A stretch of 64,000 bases of DNA, taken from positions 1-64,000 of the forward strand of contig NZ_CP041349.1 in the NCBI RefSeq assembly GCF_009834365.1. Direction: 5' to 3'. The position numbers and the translations under genes are program-made. Under the pieces are notes generated by a model. That model ran no database searches and was not told the origin of the DNA. It saw only the letters and a program-made list of their open reading frames with translations. Numbering within the stretch: the first letter of the stretch is position 1; each line of letters begins with the position of its first letter. Positions 26,401 through 34,769 of this stretch are shown here, piece after piece. This stretch comes from Komagataeibacter xylinus. GTDB taxonomy: Bacteria > Pseudomonadota > Alphaproteobacteria > Acetobacterales > Acetobacteraceae.

Positions 26401-28572
26401 CGTCTCGACCCCGAGCACCTCGGCGGTAAAGGCGATGATGTCGCTGACCGGCAACCACGGAGCGCCAAGGCGCGCGGTGATCTCCGACGGACGCAGATCG
26501 GCTGGCTGGACGGCTTCCAGCGCCGTGACGTTCCGGGCGTAGCGTCCATCGATCCGGGCTGCATCGCGGGCCTCTTCCAGCTTGGTCCGCACGGCGCCGG
26601 AGAGCATTTCATCAGCCGTGACCCAGATATCGCGACCATCCACGCTTCGTACCGGATCGAGATAAACCGCATCCCCCAGTGCGGCCGCGACCTCAGCTTC
26701 GGACTGTCCCATGAGTTCCGCGATCCGCGGCATTTCCACACCGCCTGTTTCATGCAGGCAGACGGCCAGGGCGTCGTGGGCGGAATGGATCTCGGGTTCG
26801 ACAGGCGCATGAATGACCCGCTCCGAGAAAATTGGTCCCATCCGGCCTTTCTGCGTCGCCTCGTCGTATTCCTCGATGGACGAGACCAGCCAGACGTCGG
26901 GATCATCGTAAAATGGCGTCAGGTTTGGCCGCCGCTGGGTTTCGTTTTCGACCCCGGTTTCCGGATCGATCCTGACCGTCACGTTCATCAGGTTGATCGG
27001 GCCGAACTGTCGGACAAAGCTGAAATAGGCACGCTTCAGATCACCCTGCAGGCGTCCGTAGGGCAGGTTCTCCAGCTGCGCCCGCAGCACCGCGCGTGCC
27101 GCATTCCGAATGGGTATCAGCGCGGTAATGATCCGGGCATGCTTCTGAAAGAGGCCGTCCTTCTGATCCCCTTTCCTGATGGCAACCGTGGCGGCCTGTC
27201 CGTCGCAGATCTGTTGCAGGACGCCTTTCGTGACGAAGTAGGAGCCCTCTTTCAACTGGGCGCCATCGGCAGCCGTGCCGACCAGCACACCGGCTCCCGC
27301 CGGCCGGACAATGCGCTGGTCCAGGGGTTCCGGAAAGCGCACGTCCTGCCCGATCCGGCTCAGGGCCTCGGGCAACACCACATCGAGCCTGCCGTCGGCA
27401 CGCACGTCGCATGTGTAATCGGGACCGAACTGGGTGGTGGTCCAGCCGTGACGGCCAAGCACCTGCTCCGGGTGGTCGAGGAAGTAGCGATTGACGAGGA
27501 GCGGACCGTTACCCTGGTCGCTACTCGCAAGGGCGCCGGTTTCCAGCCAGGTCTCGTCATCGGCCATGTCGCCGATCATGCGCTTGCGGAACACCAGTAC
27601 GTCCACCACCACGTCCGTGCCGGCGTCATCTCGCATTGCTCCGGCCGGGAGCCGGACTGCCCCCACGAGGTCAGCCATGTCGGCAATGGTCCGGCGCGCG
27701 GTGCTGTCCGTCTTGTCCAGCGTATGGCGGGACGTCACGAACATTGCGATGCCGCCCGGACGGAGTGCCTCGATGGATCGGGCAATGAAAAAATCATGCA
27801 GGCTCAGGCCAAGCCGTCCCAGACCTTCCGGACCACGCACGGTGCGATTGGAAAAGGGTGGATTACCGATCGCAAGGTCATACCCGTCTGCGAGCTTCAC
27901 TGTCGTGAAATCCTCGCTGCGGATCCACTGGTTCGGATAGAGCCTGCGCGCAATCCTTGCTGTAATCGGATCATTCTCGATCCCGGTAAAGGCGATGCGT
28001 CCCTCGAGCCTTTCCGGTCGGGCCGCGATGAAAAGACCGGTCCCGCAGCCGGGTTCAAGCACGGAACCGCCTCTGAAGCCCATCTGCAGCACTTTGTTCC
28101 AGAGTGCGTGCACGATCAGCTCAGGGGTAAAATGCGCATATTGTGTCGCGCGCTTCAGTCCTGCCCTTTCAACATCTGTTGTGGAGGCATGGATCGCCTC
28201 GCCAATCTCTTCCCAGCCCGGGCGGGCCCTATCGCTTCCGGATGGAAACAGGTTGTTCGCCAATTCTCCTGCTCCAAAGCCGATGAATCGTGACAGGACG
28301 ATCTGTTCGGGGGACGAGGCGTTTCGGTCTGCTTCTTCGATCTCCTTAAGCAGTTCGATTGCCAGTGCATTGTCACGAGCCCGCTGTTTCCATGTGGCAG
28401 CGAGACTTCGGTTGGTCACCATATGAAAGTCGATCTGGGGAAGGGCCATCGGGGCCGGTGTGACGGGAGGGACGGGGGACGTGCCGTCTTCGCCTTCAAG
28501 TTCGCCCCAGAAAAGGTCGTTCTGGGTATCTGCGAGAGCGGTTGTGCCGAAGAGGTTGAGCTGGAACGACAT
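23473..28572 (-). CDS. Giant DNA methyltransferase/SF2 helicase fusion
   Basis: Start at ATG 28572 with GGAG 8 bases upstream (1,699 residues). The N-terminal part is an N6-adenine methyltransferase: SVLEPGCGTGLFIA (SAM binding, about residue 170) and DLAIGNPPFSNRT (NPPF, about 236). The C-terminal part is a Snf2/SF2 helicase: HAVGSGKTFSMVAAVM (Walker A, about 880), ILVDEAQQFRKLSF (Walker B, about 1034), MASGSPITNTLAEMW and IIQREGRIERQGNQ (motif VI, about 1387). Such proteins are common on large plasmids and phages. Methylating or remodelling incoming DNA against restriction is a reasonable role. Confidence 0.9.
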   Translation of the reverse strand: MSFQLNLFGTTALADTQNDLFWGELEGEDGTSPVPPVTPAPMALPQIDFHMVTNRSLAATWKQRARDNALAIELLKEIEEADRNASSPEQIVLSRFIGFGAGELANNLFPSGSDRARPGWEEIGEAIHASTTDVERAGLKRATQYAHFTPELIVHALWNKVLQMGFRGGSVLEPGCGTGLFIAARPERLEGRIAFTGIENDPITARIARRLYPNQWIRSEDFTTVKLADGYDLAIGNPPFSNRTVRGPEGLGRLGLSLHDFFIARSIEALRPGGIAMFVTSRHTLDKTDSTARRTIADMADLVGAVRLPAGAMRDDAGTDVVVDVLVFRKRMIGDMADDETWLETGALASSDQGNGPLLVNRYFLDHPEQVLGRHGWTTTQFGPDYTCDVRADGRLDVVLPEALSRIGQDVRFPEPLDQRIVRPAGAGVLVGTAADGAQLKEGSYFVTKGVLQQICDGQAATVAIRKGDQKDGLFQKHARIITALIPIRNAARAVLRAQLENLPYGRLQGDLKRAYFSFVRQFGPINLMNVTVRIDPETGVENETQRRPNLTPFYDDPDVWLVSSIEEYDEATQKGRMGPIFSERVIHAPVEPEIHSAHDALAVCLHETGGVEMPRIAELMGQSEAEVAAALGDAVYLDPVRSVDGRDIWVTADEMLSGAVRTKLEEARDAARIDGRYARNVTALEAVQPADLRPSEITARLGAPWLPVSDIIAFTAEVLGVETIIYHAPAVACWTVGKRAFMGKAEATSVWGTERRHAGELLEDALTQASPKIWDVWRDGDGKEHRELNTQETEAAKEKLVAIRRAFETWVWQDGDRAERLVRLYNDTYNNLVARAFDGSHLRLPGASTTISLRPHQKRVIWRIIAAGGTYIAHAVGSGKTFSMVAAVMEQKRLGLISKAMIAVPGHCLAQMAREFLMLYPTARILVADETNFVKAKRQRFLARAATGNWDAIIITHDAFRFIPVEGDFERQMIEAQIASYEEVLESVDAADRLSRKRVESMKEKMQAKLEGLGTRKDDLVHLGEIGIDQILVDEAQQFRKLSFATNQSDLKGVDPNGSQRAWDLFVKTRYLAAKNPERPLIMASGSPITNTLAEMWTVSRYMDLEALQKRYLHEFDAWAANFGETRTELELQPSGLYKPVTRFTEFVNVADLMAMYRDFADVVQHDDLRQYVNLPAIRGGRREIIVAPTNDNFRAYQKTLAARINAIEARQGRPQKGDDILLSVITDARHAAIDLRFVAPLAANDDTSKLNLMIGNVFRIWQETSESRYSDPETGRPYDLPGAVQMIFSDLGTESAMETRGFSAYTWIRDELIRLGVPRAEIAFMQHYRKSAAKQKLFGDLNAGRKRILIGSTATMGTGVNAQQRLKALHHLDVPWLVSDIIQREGRIERQGNQHAEIELYAYAQQGSVDATNWQLLERKQRFIGLAMSGDRSIRRIEDIGGEGGNQFAMAKALASGDARLMHKAGLEADLARLERLAAAHYDDQFAVKRAIDRAEREIAGAERQIPLIEADIASRQPTKGDAFVLRRDKGDVSEREKAGSWLLSQVRLAAKNGEAGVWNLGRIGGFAVMCEAGPGRRVYYEKRAVDVTLFVEARSGRIEIAVEDDTKGLGLTSRLEHALLRIDDALRDAIRMREEAQRRLPSYRARLGLPFAEQAMLDEKRAELKALEDDLAATATDEDPAHDDTEDREKEEEVAA

Positions 28573-28734
28573 GGCCGTGCTCCGTACAAACGCCGGCACC
28601 CGGCGCTGCTTCTGCAGGCCGGGATGTTTCCGGGTCAGGTTTTCGGGATGTCAGGAACGGGCGTGCTAATCAGGTTGTGTTGCCTGATTACTCTTTCCTT
28701 CAGCTCTCATTGCAACCGGGTCGGGCAGTGCGGG

Positions 28735-28815
28735 GCAAGGGTGCCGCGTAGCGGCAGCACCGGACCCGCGCGCAGGCGACGCAGACGCCGAGCACGGGGA
28801 GGAGCTACCCCTTGC
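28735..28815 (-). promoter_or_regulatory. GC-rich hairpin element, copy C (81 bases)
   Basis: Bounded by GCAAGGG (28735-28741) and CCCTTGC (28809-28815), with an inner GCCGC-GTA-GCGGC hairpin. It is closely related to copy B, with substitutions mainly in loops. It lies 163 bases upstream of the methyltransferase/helicase start and is followed on the far side by a T-rich stretch. Confidence 0.65.
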
Positions 28816-28994
28816 GGCGCACTGGCCGATCTGGTGCAGTTTTGTCTTATTTAGACCTTTTTTGGGCCATTCCTCTTCGGCAAATAATGGGTAATCGGCT
28901 CAAAGCTCTGGCGATCCCGACCATAGGCAATCTAACTGTGGTCCCAGACGATACATCCTGCGCAAGCAACGCACCCAATCAACAGACAAAAGCG

Positions 28995-29025
28995 TTTTAC
29001 GCGGTAAAATTTTTACGGCGTAAAA
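28995..29025. promoter_or_regulatory. Two tandem 15-bp palindromes upstream of parA
   Basis: TTTTACGCGGTAAAA (28995-29009) and TTTTACGGCGTAAAA (29011-29025) each have TTTTAC/GTAAAA arms around a 3-base centre and are one base apart. They lie about 100 bases before parA. They are good candidates for a partition site (parS-like) or the operator for ParA/partner autoregulation. Confidence 0.55.
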
Positions 29026-29121
29026 GATTTGGAACTCTTCTCTTGTCTTCAGAAAGCTGTCCTGTAAAAACTCCTTCTATACGGTGACGGTCCGCGGAAC
29101 TCCTGCATCGATAAGGTCCCA

Positions 29122-29796
29122 ATGACAAAACATCCCTCTCCATCAAAACAATCCATCGTGATGCTATCATCGCCAAAGGGTGGTGTTGGAAAATCGTCGT
29201 TATCCCGGAATATACTTGTTTTAGCTGCTCAATCTGGCAGACAAGTATTAGGATTGGATATGGATAAACAGGCAACTCTAGCCACATGGGCAGAACGTAG
29301 GGAACGTGTCCGTGCGAGTATTCCGGCCGTGTCCCATATTCCTGTACATCGCGCGTCCCTTGATGACTGGCGGTCTACCCTGAAAATGGCGAGGCAATCC
29401 TCTGCCGATTTTATTGTCATCGACACGCCGCCTTCGATCGAAATTAACATGACAGCAATCTTGGGCTTGTGTGAGGGTTCTGATTTTGTTCTGGTTCCTT
29501 GCCAGCAAAGCCAAGACGATTTAGACAGCGTGATACCGTGGATGCGCCATTTGAAACAGAGCGGTGCGAAAGCAGCGTTCATCATTAATCGTGCGAATAT
29601 TCGAACTCGTTCCTACGCGACTATCCGCTCCAAATTGCTAAATGTCGGACCCGTATGTCCCGTAGAAATCGCCCAAGCAGAGGAAATATCACTCGCAAAT
29701 GGTAAAGGGTTAGGCGTCATGGATCTAAGTCGGCCCAAAAACGCGGAAGCGTTTGGCGCACTCTGGTCATACTTGCGACAGGAGTTGGACCTGTGA
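29122..29796 (+). CDS. parA: ParA-family partition ATPase
   Basis: A 224-residue ParA of the short type without an N-terminal helix-turn-helix. The deviant Walker A is SSPKGGVGKSSLSRN and the following motif is VLGLDMDKQATLATWAERR. Walker B is FIVIDTPPSIEI, and the ParA/MinD pattern continues with VLVPCQQSQDDLDSV. It drives plasmid segregation with the coupled downstream gene. The two tandem palindromes upstream probably serve as operator or centromere. Confidence 0.9.
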   Translation: MTKHPSPSKQSIVMLSSPKGGVGKSSLSRNILVLAAQSGRQVLGLDMDKQATLATWAERRERVRASIPAVSHIPVHRASLDDWRSTLKMARQSSADFIVIDTPPSIEINMTAILGLCEGSDFVLVPCQQSQDDLDSVIPWMRHLKQSGAKAAFIINRANIRTRSYATIRSKLLNVGPVCPVEIAQAEEISLANGKGLGVMDLSRPKNAEAFGALWSYLRQELDL

Positions 29797-30491
29797 GCAA
29801 AGCCAATACGACGCGCGGCATCTCGCTGCGAGCCTTGCAGGGCCTTGATGCTGACGAAATACAGCCATCTGATGCGCGTCCTAGCGAGCTACATGAACTC
29901 ACCACCGTATCTTCTGAAACCCTGGAGACAATTGCATCAGTATTTTCCGGAACGGACCTTGCGAAGGACGAGGGCCGCATCCGGATCATTCTTGATACCC
30001 AGCGCGCCGTAACATCTGCGTGGGAAAAGGCTGCGCGTTCCTTTCTGGAAATCGGCCGAGCATTAAATACGCTAGAAAATGCACTTTTTTCGAGAGAAGA
30101 AAAAAACCGTCTTAAAGCCAGTTTCGAACGCTTTTTCCCTTTCTCCGAACCGGTGGCCTCCCAGTTGCGTCGGATCGCAAGCATGGTGGATAGTGGCCGA
30201 ATTAGCGAGACGTTACTACCGGGTTCATATAGTGCAGCGTATCAGCTGACTTTGCTGGGACCAGAGGAGCTTGAAGCGGCGCGCGAGAAGGGCCTAGTCG
30301 GACCCAGCGCGTCTCGTTCTGCAATCATAGCATTCCGAAAGTCAATCAAGCGGCCTGCATCTCATGTTGATTTTGCCGCGCTCGTAACAGAGGCGCGGCG
30401 CCTTAGATCCACCAGGCGCCAAATGCTGGAACAGCTTGTTGCCATCCGAAAGCGCTTACGTGAAATCGATGAACTTATCGGTGACGAGTAA
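29793..30491 (+). CDS. ParA-coupled partner protein (ParB-like role)
   Basis: GTG 29793 overlaps the parA stop in a GTGA arrangement, so translation is coupled. The 232-residue product has no ParB nuclease-like domain. It is mostly helical, with EKAARSFLEIGRALNTLENA, RFFPFSEPVASQLRRIASMV (a possible helix-turn-helix with SYSAAYQLTLL) and a C-terminal coiled coil (RRQMLEQLVAIRKRLREIDE). By position it is the centromere-binding adaptor for ParA. I infer that role from context and architecture. Confidence 0.65.
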   Translation: MSKANTTRGISLRALQGLDADEIQPSDARPSELHELTTVSSETLETIASVFSGTDLAKDEGRIRIILDTQRAVTSAWEKAARSFLEIGRALNTLENALFSREEKNRLKASFERFFPFSEPVASQLRRIASMVDSGRISETLLPGSYSAAYQLTLLGPEELEAAREKGLVGPSASRSAIIAFRKSIKRPASHVDFAALVTEARRLRSTRRQMLEQLVAIRKRLREIDELIGDE

Positions 30492-30624
30492 AAGTTCCGA
30501 GAGAGCATTAGGAGGCCAACCCCTGCATCTATTACGGGACCGGCAACGCGACCCTCTACACAAGACGATCGAAATACGGTGGGCTTGAGGTCTCGAAGCT
30601 TGAGGAGCAGCAAGTAGGAAACTC

Positions 30625-31060
30625 GTGAGACGCCCGGCATTACGGCGTAATGCTCTGACTAAGGCGGTGTCCAAACGGGATTACTCGCAACGGCGGGGGC
30701 GGGCCTGTAGTCTCATCACCGTCGACCCAAGGACGTGGCGCTATGCGTCGTACCGTCCATGCGATACCGAGGTGCGCGGCCTACCGCGCCACCTTGTGGG
30801 CGAACGATGCCAGTTTCCCTATCAGGGTCGGCACATCTTTCTGGAATGCGAAGGAGTAATCCTGATCCACAAGAAGCTGTTCCGGTTGTATCGCAAGGAA
30901 GGGTTGTCGGTCCATTAGTGTGGTGGCCAGAAACAGGAAATGGGCACCTACTCGCCGACGCCGGTGCCCGACGGTCCTAATTCGCGCTGGACAACGGATG
31001 TCGCTTCCGCGTGCTGACCGTTGAGGACGACTACACGCGAGAGTGCCTAGTACTAGTCAC
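30625..31060 (+). pseudogene. IS3-family transposase (OrfB) relic
   Basis: Broken frames reproduce IS3 OrfB: SKRDYSQRRGRACSLITVDP, TWRYASYRPCDTEVRGLPRH, HKKLFRLYRKEGLSVH, then, in other frames, DNGCRFRVLTVEDDYTREC. Frameshifts and stops are scattered and the catalytic C-terminus is missing, because an IS630-type relic abuts at about 31055. The family matches the second relic at 55.3-55.7 kb. Confidence 0.7.
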
Positions 31061-31700
31061 CTGAATCTGAAGTTCGGCTCATTGTCTTATGACAAAAGCG
31101 CTTCACCGAGGCGAGGATCTGGTCGGCTGATTTGGCCCACCGATACGGCCGTGGGTTTTTGTTATGTGCATCGATAAAAGTTGTGATGTCGGCTTCGAGT
31201 GCAGTTGTTGACCGATGCACGCCGCGTTGGAGTTGCTTGCGCGTCAGTTCGGCGAACCAGCGCTCTACCTGATTGATCCAGGAAGCCGAGGTGGGCGTGA
31301 AGTGAACATGCCAATGCGGGCGGCGCGCGAGCCACGTCTTGATCGTGGACGTTTTATGTGTGGCGTAGTTATCCATCACGAGATGAACATCCAGGTCATC
31401 AGGGATATCGGCGGCGATACGTTTCAGGAAATCGAGAAATTCCGTGGTACGATAACGTTTGTAGCATTTGCCGATTACCGCACCTGTTGCGATGTCGAGG
31501 ACTGCAAACAGCGACGTCGTACCGTTCCGGAGATAGGTATGGGTACGTCGTTCTGGCACGCCCGGTACCATGGGCAGGACGGGCTGTTCGCGGTCCAGCG
31601 CCTGGATCTAGGATTTCTCGTCGACGCACAGCACGATCGCGCGGTTCGGTGGCGACATGTAAAGACCGACAATATCCCGAACCTTGTCGACAAATAGCGG
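31053..31700 (-). pseudogene. IS630-family transposase relic
   Basis: The main open part (31053-31571) reads MVPGVPERRTHTYLRNGTTS, VHLVMDNYATHKTSTIKTWL and HFTPTSASWINQVERWFAEL, giving the second Asp and the Glu of the DDE triad. Upstream, the first catalytic Asp segment (VLCVDEKS) is followed by an amber TAG where IQALDREQPVLP continues in frame. The N-terminal DNA-binding half is largely missing. The copy is therefore inactive. Confidence 0.75.
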
Positions 31701-31823
31701 GTCCGTCGACAGTTTGAAGGTTTCAGCCCGATGCGGCTATCTTCGACTGTTCGTCCGCAATTAGTCTACTGATTTGCCTCTATGCGACGCAGACGTTTTC
31801 ATCGTCTACGTTGAGTGAGGACT

Positions 31824-32759
31824 TTAGCGGGACCTAGGAAACGCGACTACCGTGCGTTTTGGCTCAACAGGTGGAGGTGAGGGAACTAATGTTAGGCCCA
31901 CAGCACTCAGTTTGACTACCGCCTCTGGATATACTGCTAGCGCCAAGTTGAGTTGAGCGCAGAAGGTATCACGGAAATGGTCTAGGCGTTTTACGCCAGC
32001 GCCGAACTGGGCGTGAAGACCCTTCCAAGTGATTGGCGTGTCCTTCTGGAGGACATGCAGCCGATATGCAAGCCAGCAATATATGTCTAAAGCCATCGAG
32101 TGTTTACTGATCGCTCGAATTGCGGATTCCTGGATAGGAACAGGATGTCGACGAAGCTGATCGTAGAATGTTTCACTTAGCTTCGTCCGCGCTAAAAGCT
32201 GTCCCCCGCTAGAGTCCTCGCCATCTTCCGTAAACAGTGCTTTGTCGACTATAAGTTGTTGTACTAATGCTGACTTTCCTGCTTGTTGGACCTCGAAAGT
32301 GAGACGACAGCGCGTGATGCGGAGTGCCTGCTCTCTTACGTCGGCTATCGTTTTGCCGCCAGGAGAGATGTTCATCTTCTTAAGCCAGTCGCGAAGCGAC
32401 TTTCCGAGCTCAATTTCGCGACTTTGGGTTCTTAGAGCCTCGGTTTGCAGATATAGCAGTATAAGTCTGGCTCGACTTCCGTATGGGACACCAATCCATT
32501 GAAGTTCCCCATTCGGAAGCGTTCGTCGACCTGGTTCTACGAGAAGGGTAACTCTGTCGGTGCGAACTTGCCAAGGTGCAGAGTCGGGCTGTTTTTTATG
32601 TGGGAGCGGTGCTTGTGCCCAGCCGCTATACATGAAACCTAGTCCGGCATCTTCGTCCGTCAGATATGCAGCGGCCGCATCAACGACGCGGCGGTCCATG
32701 TCTAGCTGGAGTACATGCTGTCGACCATGCTCCTGAAGCAAGTCATGCACTTCCGCCAT
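31824..32759 (-). CDS. repA: Plasmid replication initiator RepA
   Basis: The start is taken at ATG 32759 (MAEVHDLLQEHGRQHVLQLD), 5 bases after AGGGGAG; ATG 32762 and 32777 are alternatives. The ~311-residue product matches the plasmid-encoded RepA family (RepA_C): MYSGWAQAPLPHK, RLILLYLQTEALRTQSREIE, LGKSLRDWLKKMNISPGGKT, and KHSMALDIYCWLAYRLHVLQ with ITWKGLHAQFGAGV. It binds the iterons just upstream. One iteron copy lies inside the gene (32205-32220) and one just after it (31817-31832), which may serve autoregulation or copy control. Confidence 0.85.
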   Translation of the reverse strand: MAEVHDLLQEHGRQHVLQLDMDRRVVDAAAAYLTDEDAGLGFMYSGWAQAPLPHKKQPDSAPWQVRTDRVTLLVEPGRRTLPNGELQWIGVPYGSRARLILLYLQTEALRTQSREIELGKSLRDWLKKMNISPGGKTIADVREQALRITRCRLTFEVQQAGKSALVQQLIVDKALFTEDGEDSSGGQLLARTKLSETFYDQLRRHPVPIQESAIRAISKHSMALDIYCWLAYRLHVLQKDTPITWKGLHAQFGAGVKRLDHFRDTFCAQLNLALAVYPEAVVKLSAVGLTLVPSPPPVEPKRTVVAFPRSR

Positions 32760-32832
32760 CATGGCTCCCCTAGGCATATGTATGTTGGCTCGATTCTGCG
32801 TCCATGATGCACGGATTTGTTCAGAATGTCTC

Positions 32833-33481
32833 TGAGGACTGTAGCGGGATCTAATACTAGTTAAAGCTAATTGTATTCTAATATTAGTTTGTCCCGTTAG
32901 TGTCCTCGGGATAACTTATGCGAATCGTGCTTGCTCCGTAAGCACGTGTCGCTAGAGTCCTCAGTTTTTCCGCTACAGTCCTCAGTACCCTGTTGGTCAC
33001 CTCGCAAAAGGGAGGTGTAGCGAATCGGTATCTCTGAGGGCATCAAGTTTCCCGTCAGAGTCCTCGATTTGCAGATAGCGCTAATTTGGCGCCCCGTCAA
33101 AGTCCTCAAAACTGAGAAATTTTCAGGTTAGGAGGCTTCTAACAGCCCGATTTTCCTTGATGTTCGGCGGATAAACCTGTTTTTGGCGCACAAAACCCCG
33201 CTAGAGTCCTCACTTCGAGGGCCGTTTTGCGATCTGTTTCGGCTCCAGATTTCTGGCATATCTCAGAAATTAACCTTGCGCGTCGCATGTTCCCGCCAGA
33301 GTCCTCAGTTTTTGCCTCTGAAAGAAACTCCATGAGGACTCTGGCGGGAATGTAGGCTGGAACAGGTGTTCAGAACTCTCACTTGGTCGGGTAGCGCGCT
33401 GAGACGCTGGCTCCGTCGATGTACGTTTTACGGTCTGTCGGGATAATGTCGTGGCGTGGGCTACGTCCGCCAAAGTCCTCA
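32833..33481. repeat. Iteron array / replication origin
   Basis: About ten copies of a 16-bp word with consensus CCCGCYARAGTCCTCA lie upstream of repA. Direct copies start near 32893, 32949, 32970, 33051, 33093, 33197, 33292 and 33466; inverted copies lie at 32833-32848 and 33333-33348. The copies at 33292 and 33333 face each other. Spacing is irregular. Together with the adjacent RepA gene this marks an iteron-type origin. No gene lies between 32.8 and 33.7 kb. Confidence 0.85.
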
Positions 33482-33716
33482 TCTGGATGTTGTGGTTACA
33501 CTGGGGGCTGACGTCTGTGATCACGCGTGACATGGGCCTGTCTATTTCCGCAGACTCTGCGAATCGACCCTCTCGGATATCCCAACTGATCTACCCAGTG
33601 ACGCCGTTGTGAGTCGCGGCAGGGAGATAATCAACAGGTCTTCATCAGGGGAAATACTGGTTTCCTGATATTCTGCTTTTTTGCTGTGTGTCCACAGGAC
33701 GAATGCAGGTGAAAGC

Positions 33717-34610
33717 ATGACCGCAATCAGGAAATTTCCCGATTTATTGCCAGGCTTTAGCTGGCGGGATATCGAGGTAAATGGCGTGCGGATCCGCACC
33801 GCTACCGGCGGAAACGGACCGCCGCTGCTCATGCTGCATGGTCATCCGCAGATGCATCTGACCTGGCACAAGGTTGCGCCCGCACTGGCGAAACGTTTTA
33901 CCATCGTGGCCCCAGATCTGCGGGGTTACGGTGATAGCGCCAAGCCTGAAGGTGGGGCGGATCACGCCAACTATTCCAAGCGGGCCATGGCGGCTGATCT
34001 GGTTGGCGTCATGCTCCAGCTTGGATTTGAACGGTTCATGGTTGTCGGGCATGACCGGGGCGGACGGGTGGCGCACCGCATGGCGCTGGATGCACCGCAA
34101 TCGGTGGAAAAACTGGTGCTGATCGATATCGCACCGACAGCAACGATGTATGCCCGGACCAATATGGAATTCGCCCGACGCTATTTCTGGTGGTTTTTTC
34201 TGATCCAGCCCGCCCTCCTGCCTGAAAGGCTGATCAGTGGGGATCCGGACTTTTTTCTCGAAAGCCACATTGCAGGACAGATCAAGATACCAGGATCGGT
34301 CGATCCGCGTGTCATGGCCGAATATCGTCGATGCTACGCCGACCCGGGAATGCGTCATGCAGCGTGCGAAGACTACCGCGCTGCGGCAGGCATCGACCTC
34401 GTTCATGATGCAGCTGATGCAGACAGGCGGATTGAGGTCCCATTACTGGCTCTGTGGGGCGCACGCGGCACCGTGGGCGCGCTATATGACGTTGTCGAGA
34501 CATGGCGCGAAAAAGCCGTGGACGTGCGGGGATACGCGATCGACTGTGGTCATAGTCCGCAGGAAGAAGTACCGGCAGAACTGTTGTATCGGCTTGATGC
34601 GTTTCTCTGA
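33717..34610 (+). CDS. Alpha/beta hydrolase, haloacetate (fluoroacetate) dehalogenase-like
   Basis: About 297 residues from ATG 33717. It shows the dehalogenase pattern of the alpha/beta-hydrolase fold: LHGHPQMHLTWHKVAPALA (oxyanion region), VAPDLRGYGDSAKPEG, the nucleophile elbow VVGHDRGGRVAHRMALDAP (Asp at about residue 113, with the Arg and second Arg that bind the carboxylate), LIDIAPT (acid) and DCGHSPQEEVP (His). This arrangement is typical of fluoroacetate dehalogenases. Activity on haloacetates is likely; the exact substrate is inferred. Confidence 0.82.
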   Translation: MTAIRKFPDLLPGFSWRDIEVNGVRIRTATGGNGPPLLMLHGHPQMHLTWHKVAPALAKRFTIVAPDLRGYGDSAKPEGGADHANYSKRAMAADLVGVMLQLGFERFMVVGHDRGGRVAHRMALDAPQSVEKLVLIDIAPTATMYARTNMEFARRYFWWFFLIQPALLPERLISGDPDFFLESHIAGQIKIPGSVDPRVMAEYRRCYADPGMRHAACEDYRAAAGIDLVHDAADADRRIEVPLLALWGARGTVGALYDVVETWREKAVDVRGYAIDCGHSPQEEVPAELLYRLDAFL

Positions 34611-34769
34611 CCTTCGCGAAACAGATGGTGAGTAAAAGTTCGATTTTCACCGCATTACAGCCAGTTATGCTGTGAAAAGCAGACCCGTTCAATCCAGATG
34701 ACGCGATCGCTGAAGATATCGATCGGCTGTGTGCGGATTCAGAGGTTACGGAGCGACCTCTGACCCGGA

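Noticed and set aside
26389..28293. 634-residue plus-strand frame opposite the methyltransferase/helicase gene
   Set aside because: It lies entirely antisense to a gene with many conserved motifs, lacks any recognisable domain, and is the usual long shadow produced by GC-rich codons.
32833..33481. CRISPR array
   Set aside because: The repeats are 16 bp, irregularly spaced and in both orientations next to repA, which is an iteron origin. No cas gene is present.
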